The notes beneath the pieces are model-generated. The model saw nothing but the letters and a program-made list of their open reading frames with translations, had not been told where the DNA came from and ran no database searches. Shown in pieces: positions 7,837 through 11,063 of a stretch of 11,063 bases of DNA (position 1 is the first letter of the stretch; every line of letters starts with the position of its first letter). Source of the DNA: an uncultured Polymorphobacter sp. (GTDB lineage Bacteria > Pseudomonadota > Alphaproteobacteria > Sphingomonadales > Sphingomonadaceae); contig CALMPZ010000231.1 in assembly GCA_937871645.1 (NCBI GenBank), forward strand, positions 1-11,063, in the 5' to 3' direction. The position numbers and the translations under genes are program-made.

Positions 7837-7944
7837 TGCAGAATTCCCCTGATCTTCAGCGCGATTTCTAGCGGCCTGCGGTGCGCTGCACCGACCAGAT
7901 TTGTTCATTTGTCGCAGCCGCCGGACATTGTCATAAACCCTGTC
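7837..7944. promoter_or_regulatory. Divergent control region between the outer-membrane protein and the Crp-like regulator
   Basis: The 108-base spacer carries an inverted repeat CGGTGC-GCT-GCACCG (7879-7893) and TGTCAT at 7929-7934. The latter is repeated in the 10-base palindrome TGTCATGACA (7941-7950), which covers the regulator start codon. For the minus gene, TAGAAA (7870-7865) is a weak -10 candidate. The palindrome at the start codon would suit self-repression by the regulator, but that is inference. No classic FNR site (TTGAT-N4-ATCAA) is present. Confidence 0.4.
7909..7937 (+). promoter_or_regulatory. Candidate promoter of the Crp-like gene, possibly giving a leaderless mRNA
   Basis: TTGTCG (7909-7914) and CATAAA (7932-7937) are separated by exactly 17 bases. 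Start of transcription 7 or so bases after the -10 box would fall on or next to the A of ATG 7945. This agrees with the absence of a Shine-Dalgarno before that start. Confidence 0.4.
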
Positions 7945-8643
7945 ATGACAAGTCGCGAACAAGCCGCCATCAACCTGATTTCCAGCACCGGCTGGCTCGG
8001 CGCCTGTGCGCCGGCATTCCGCGACTGGATGGTCGCCAACACCCAGTGGCGCGTCTATGCTGCGGGCGAGGGGCTGACGCATGCCGGCGATACCGATGGC
8101 GCCGTTTACTGCGTCGGCGACGGCCAGGTACATTTTGTCACCGGCATCGGCATGGCCGATATCGGCACGGCGTTTTTCGGCTTGCCCGGCGGCTGGTGGG
8201 GCCACGCGCCGCTACTCGGTGGCGTCTATATCGGCTCGGCAGTGGCGTCCGCCGATGCTTTGTGCGGTGCGGTGCGGCTGCAGGCGCTGCGCGCCCGGCT
8301 GGTATCGCATCCGGGCGACTGGGAACAGATTGCGCTGGCGATATCGGGCCAGTTCGTCATGTCGGTCGGCGCGCATGCCGACATGCTGATTGCCGACAGC
8401 CGCCGCCGCGTCGCTGCGACAATCCTGCGGCTGGGTGGCTGGCGGCACCGGCGCTACCGCATTTCGCCACCGCCCAGCTTTGTCTGCACGCAGGAGCATC
8501 TGGCCGGCGCCTGCGCGTTCAGTCGCAACACCGTTGGCAAGGTGGTGCGTGGGCTGGAAACCGAAGGGCTGATCGATACGCGCTACGGCCGCATTGCAAT
8601 TCTCGACGCCAAGCGCCTGCGCAAGGTTGCCGAAGCGGCCTGA
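7945..8643 (+). CDS. Crp/Fnr-family transcriptional regulator
   Basis: A 232-residue DNA-binding protein. The first 120 residues have the size and place of a cyclic-nucleotide-binding-like beta roll (AGEGLTHAGDTDGAVYCVGDGQVHF at about 40-64), but the phosphate-binding cassette of true CRP proteins (G-E-x-A and R-x-A) is not visible, and there is no N-terminal cysteine cluster as in FNR. A dimer helix lies around 125-165. The winged helix follows: TQEHLAGACAFSRNTVGKVVRGLETEGLI (182-210), then a RYGRIAILDAKRL wing and helix, matching the HTH_Crp type. ATG 7945 is the first sensible start and has no ribosome site. The effector is unknown. Likely targets are its own gene and the divergent outer-membrane protein, judged only from position. 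Confidence 0.85.
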   Translation: MTSREQAAINLISSTGWLGACAPAFRDWMVANTQWRVYAAGEGLTHAGDTDGAVYCVGDGQVHFVTGIGMADIGTAFFGLPGGWWGHAPLLGGVYIGSAVASADALCGAVRLQALRARLVSHPGDWEQIALAISGQFVMSVGAHADMLIADSRRRVAATILRLGGWRHRRYRISPPPSFVCTQEHLAGACAFSRNTVGKVVRGLETEGLIDTRYGRIAILDAKRLRKVAEAA

Positions 8644-8647
8644 GTCT

Positions 8648-8677
8648 TTGCGCCGCTGGTGTGCGATGCGCTAGGGA
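8648..8677 (+). promoter_or_regulatory. Candidate promoter of the PhnA-domain gene
   Basis: TTGCGC (8648-8653) is followed after 18 bases by TAGGGA (8672-8677). This would give a leader of about 27 bases containing the GGAG at 8701-8704. The match to consensus is modest. A very similar CTAGGAG box precedes the dehydrogenase gene. Confidence 0.3.
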
Positions 8678-8710
8678 GACGCCGCGCCGCTGCTGGCGCC
8701 GGAGAAGATG

Positions 8711-9025
8711 ATGAGCGACCAGACCGGCGATGATGATTTCGTCTATGACGAAGCCAGCGGCGAATGGATCAGCGGCGCTGAAGCTGCTGCCAAAGCGTCG
8801 GCGTCGGGACAGGTCGAGGTGCGCGACTCGGTCGGCAACCTGCTCGCCGACGGTGACAGCGTGACGTTGATCAAGGACTTGACCGTCAAGGGCGCCGGGC
8901 AGACGCTGCGCCGCGGCACCGTCATCAAGTCGATCCGCCTGACCGGCGACGATCAGGAAATCGACTGCCGCTACGAAGGCATCAAGGGGTTGGTGCTGCG
9001 CGCCGAGTTCGTCAAGAAGCGCTAG
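8711..9025 (+). CDS. PhnA-domain protein lacking the N-terminal zinc ribbon
   Basis: A small cytoplasmic protein of 104 residues. Residues 34-104 closely match the C-terminal PhnA/YjdM domain: VEVRDSVGNLLADGDSVTLI, KDLTVKGAGQTLRRGTVIKSIRL, EIDCRYEGIKGLVLRAEFVKKR. Family members usually begin with a two-CxxC zinc ribbon. Here the same place reads DDFVYDEASGEWISGAEAA, and the only cysteine of the protein is C86 in the C-terminal domain, so no zinc site is expected. Despite the historical name (alkylphosphonate uptake), the family's biochemical role is not settled. Two ATGs lie side by side: 8711 is preferred because GGAG (8701-8704) is 6 bases away, against 3 for 8708. No phosphonate genes are nearby. 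Confidence 0.88.
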   Translation: MSDQTGDDDFVYDEASGEWISGAEAAAKASASGQVEVRDSVGNLLADGDSVTLIKDLTVKGAGQTLRRGTVIKSIRLTGDDQEIDCRYEGIKGLVLRAEFVKKR

Positions 9026-9030
9026 CCCCC

Positions 9031-9057
9031 GCAACTTTGCTGCAATGCAGCAGTTGC
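9031..9057. promoter_or_regulatory. Long inverted repeat with CTGC-N3-GCAG core, possible PhaR-type operator
   Basis: TGCTGCA-A-TGCAGCA (9038-9052) is a perfect inverted repeat centred on 9045. The pairing continues outward as GCAACT/AGTTGC with two extra T on the left. Its core CTGC-AAT-GCAG fits the CTGC-N3-4-GCAG site described for PhaR, the polyhydroxybutyrate-responsive repressor of alphaproteobacteria. It stands just upstream of the candidate promoter of a hydroxybutyryl-CoA dehydrogenase, which fits that role. It could also be a hairpin ending the upstream gene, but no T-run follows. Confidence 0.45.
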
Positions 9058-9082
9058 CGCGCGGGTCGCGCTTGCCTAGGAG
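9054..9082 (+). promoter_or_regulatory. Candidate promoter of the 3-hydroxybutyryl-CoA dehydrogenase gene
   Basis: TTGCCG (9054-9059) and TAGGAG (9077-9082) are 17 bases apart and overlap the edge of the inverted repeat centred at 9045. The -10 match is weak; spacing and position are the main support. Confidence 0.3.
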
Positions 9083-9110
9083 TGACGCCAGTCATTCAGG
9101 AGATCTAGGC

Positions 9111-9980
9111 GTGCAGACAATCGGCGTTATCGGTGCGGGTTTGATGGGCAACGGCATCGCGCATGTCGCGGCCGCATCGGGCTACAAGGTCATCCTGTCG
9201 GACGTGTCGAGCGACCGCACCGAGGCCGCCAAGGCAACCATCGCCAAGAATCTGGCGCGCGGGCTGACCAAGGGCACCATCGACGAGGCGACGATTGCGG
9301 CAATTCTGGCACGCATCACGCTGACCACCGACACTGCGGCGTTCGTCGCGGCCGACCTGGTCATCGAGGCTGCGACCGAGAACGAGGCTATCAAGGTCAA
9401 GATTTTCGCCGAACTGTCGCCCAAGCTGCGCCCCGAAACGCTGCTCGCCACCAACACCTCGTCGATTTCGATCACCCGGCTGGCGGCGGCGACCGACCGC
9501 CCCGACCGCTTCACCGGGCTGCACTTCTTCAATCCGGTGCCGGTGATGCAGCTTATCGAAATCATCCCGGGGCTGGCGACCAGCGCCGACACGACCGCGG
9601 CAATGCACAAGTTCGTCGCGGCGCTCGGCAAGACCGGCATCGAATCCGAAGACCGGCCGGCGTTCATCGTCAACCGCATCCTGTGCCCGATGCTCAACGA
9701 GGCGATCTTTGCGCTGGGCGACGGGCTGGGGTCGGTCATCGATATCGACATGGGCATGAAGCTCGGCGCCAACCACCCGATGGGGCCGCTGGCGCTCGCC
9801 GACTTTGTCGGGCTCGATACGCTGTTCAGCATCCTCCAGGTCATGCAAGCGACGACCGGTGATTCGAAGTATCGCCCGGCGCCGCTGCTGGTGAAATATG
9901 TCGAGGCCGGCTGGCTGGGGCGCAAATCGGGCCGCGGTTTCTACGATTACAGCGGCGCGGCGCCGGTGCCGACGCGGTGA
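9111..9980 (+). CDS. hbd: 3-hydroxybutyryl-CoA dehydrogenase
   Basis: Oxidises (S)-3-hydroxybutyryl-CoA to acetoacetyl-CoA with NAD(P)+, or the reverse (EC 1.1.1.157/1.1.1.35 group), in short-chain acyl-CoA, butyrate or hydroxybutyrate metabolism in the cytoplasm. The 289 residues match the stand-alone family length (about 282-293). The Rossmann fold opens with IGVIGAGLMGNGIA (GxGxxG at 8-13). IEAATEN and NTSSISIT follow. The catalytic His is H138 in FTGLHFFNPVPVMQLIE, with N188 in AFIVNRILCPMLNEA of the C-terminal helical domain (NHPMGPLALADFVGLDT). GTG 9111 is chosen because CAGGAGA lies 7 bases upstream and the glycine motif sits right at the N-terminus; the upstream ATG 9045 falls inside the inverted repeat. 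It overlaps the next gene by 4 bases. Symbol usage varies (hbd, paaH). Confidence 0.95.
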   Translation: MQTIGVIGAGLMGNGIAHVAAASGYKVILSDVSSDRTEAAKATIAKNLARGLTKGTIDEATIAAILARITLTTDTAAFVAADLVIEAATENEAIKVKIFAELSPKLRPETLLATNTSSISITRLAAATDRPDRFTGLHFFNPVPVMQLIEIIPGLATSADTTAAMHKFVAALGKTGIESEDRPAFIVNRILCPMLNEAIFALGDGLGSVIDIDMGMKLGANHPMGPLALADFVGLDTLFSILQVMQATTGDSKYRPAPLLVKYVEAGWLGRKSGRGFYDYSGAAPVPTR

Positions 9981-10372
9981 ACTTTCGCCCGGCCACGGCG
10001 GGGACCATCGGCGCGGTGCTGGCGCTGGCGACACTGCCGTTGCATCTTTTCGTGACGCATGCGACCTCGGTCGTGCTGGCAGCGCTGGCGGTGTCGGCGA
10101 TCGGTGCGATCTACATCGGCTTTGCGCTGCGCGATGGGCGGCCGCGCATCATGGGCATCGAAGTCGTCGTCGGCATGGCGTTTCTGGCGGCGGGCGCCGT
10201 CGGCCTGCTCGTCACGCCCTGGGTGATCCCCGCAGCAACGGCTGCCCACGGGCTGTGGGACGCCGCGCATCACCGCCTGATCGATACGCAGATGCCGCGC
10301 TGGTACATTCCGTTCTGCGCCATCTATGACTTTGTTTTCGCGGCCGGACTGGCGTTGATCTGGCTTGCCTGA
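9977..10372 (+). CDS. Small integral membrane protein, unknown function
   Basis: A 131-residue hydrophobic protein with about four membrane segments (roughly 8-26, 31-50, 60-80 and 111-130). A conserved-looking AHGLWDAAHHR (90-100) with Trp, Asp and three His lies between the last two, followed by PRWYIPFCAIYDF. This pattern recalls DUF6010-type membrane proteins, but I am not sure of that. The GTG start overlaps the TGA stop of the dehydrogenase in GTGA, indicating co-transcription and coupled translation. Any link to acyl-CoA metabolism is inferred only from this. The stop is 3 bases from the convergent stop of the DUF3052 gene. Confidence 0.8.
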   Translation: MNFRPATAGTIGAVLALATLPLHLFVTHATSVVLAALAVSAIGAIYIGFALRDGRPRIMGIEVVVGMAFLAAGAVGLLVTPWVIPAATAAHGLWDAAHHRLIDTQMPRWYIPFCAIYDFVFAAGLALIWLA

Positions 10373-10375
10373 CGC

Positions 10376-11063
<688 letters not shown>

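Noticed and set aside
7837..8205. N-terminal extension of the outer-membrane protein frame
   Set aside because: It would hide the signal peptide in the middle of the chain and overlap the regulator gene in antisense. ATG 7836 has a ribosome site and starts the signal peptide.
9105..10034. Minus-strand open frame of 309 codons
   Set aside because: Antisense to the hydroxybutyryl-CoA dehydrogenase and without recognisable motifs.

Overview
The window looks like chromosomal DNA of a GC-rich alphaproteobacterium, probably Sphingomonadales. The evidence is the very large (about 1,580-residue) NAD-dependent glutamate dehydrogenase, a short PhnA-like protein and a Crp/Fnr-like regulator of alphaproteobacterial type, a DUF3052 protein next to argB, and strong G/C bias at third codon positions. 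The genus cannot be named from this sequence.

Left end (1 to about 1172): the edge of an integrated mobile element. A tyrosine-recombinase integrase runs on the minus strand from about 1026 off the left edge, directly 3' of a complete tRNA-Thr(CGT) gene (1248 to 1173, minus). This is the classic arrangement of an element inserted into the 3' end of a tRNA gene. The integrase promoter region carries several copies of GTGTGACA. The cargo and the other attachment site lie outside the window.

Middle (1249 to 6894): a PAS_5-like protein of unknown role is followed by an AT-rich regulatory gap with inverted repeats, then the glutamate dehydrogenase gene, which fills 4.7 kb. The enzyme deaminates glutamate to 2-oxoglutarate and ammonium with NAD+.

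Right part (6895 to 11063): a predicted outer-membrane beta-barrel protein (minus) is divergent from a Crp/Fnr-like regulator (plus). Next comes a PhnA-domain protein without the usual zinc ribbon. A 3-hydroxybutyryl-CoA dehydrogenase gene follows and overlaps by 4 bases a small membrane-protein gene. A DUF3052 protein (minus) is divergent from the start of argB (acetylglutamate kinase, arginine synthesis), which runs off the right edge.

The region right of the tRNA is mostly ordinary housekeeping metabolism: glutamate catabolism, short-chain acyl-CoA or polyhydroxybutyrate metabolism, and arginine synthesis. The points most worth a second look are the tRNA/integrase junction with its repeats, a CTGC-N3-GCAG palindrome upstream of the hydroxybutyryl-CoA dehydrogenase that resembles the PhaR site, a possibly leaderless promoter for the Crp-like gene, and the PhnA-like protein without cysteine ligands. 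I see no CRISPR array, insertion sequence, rRNA or recognisable defence system.
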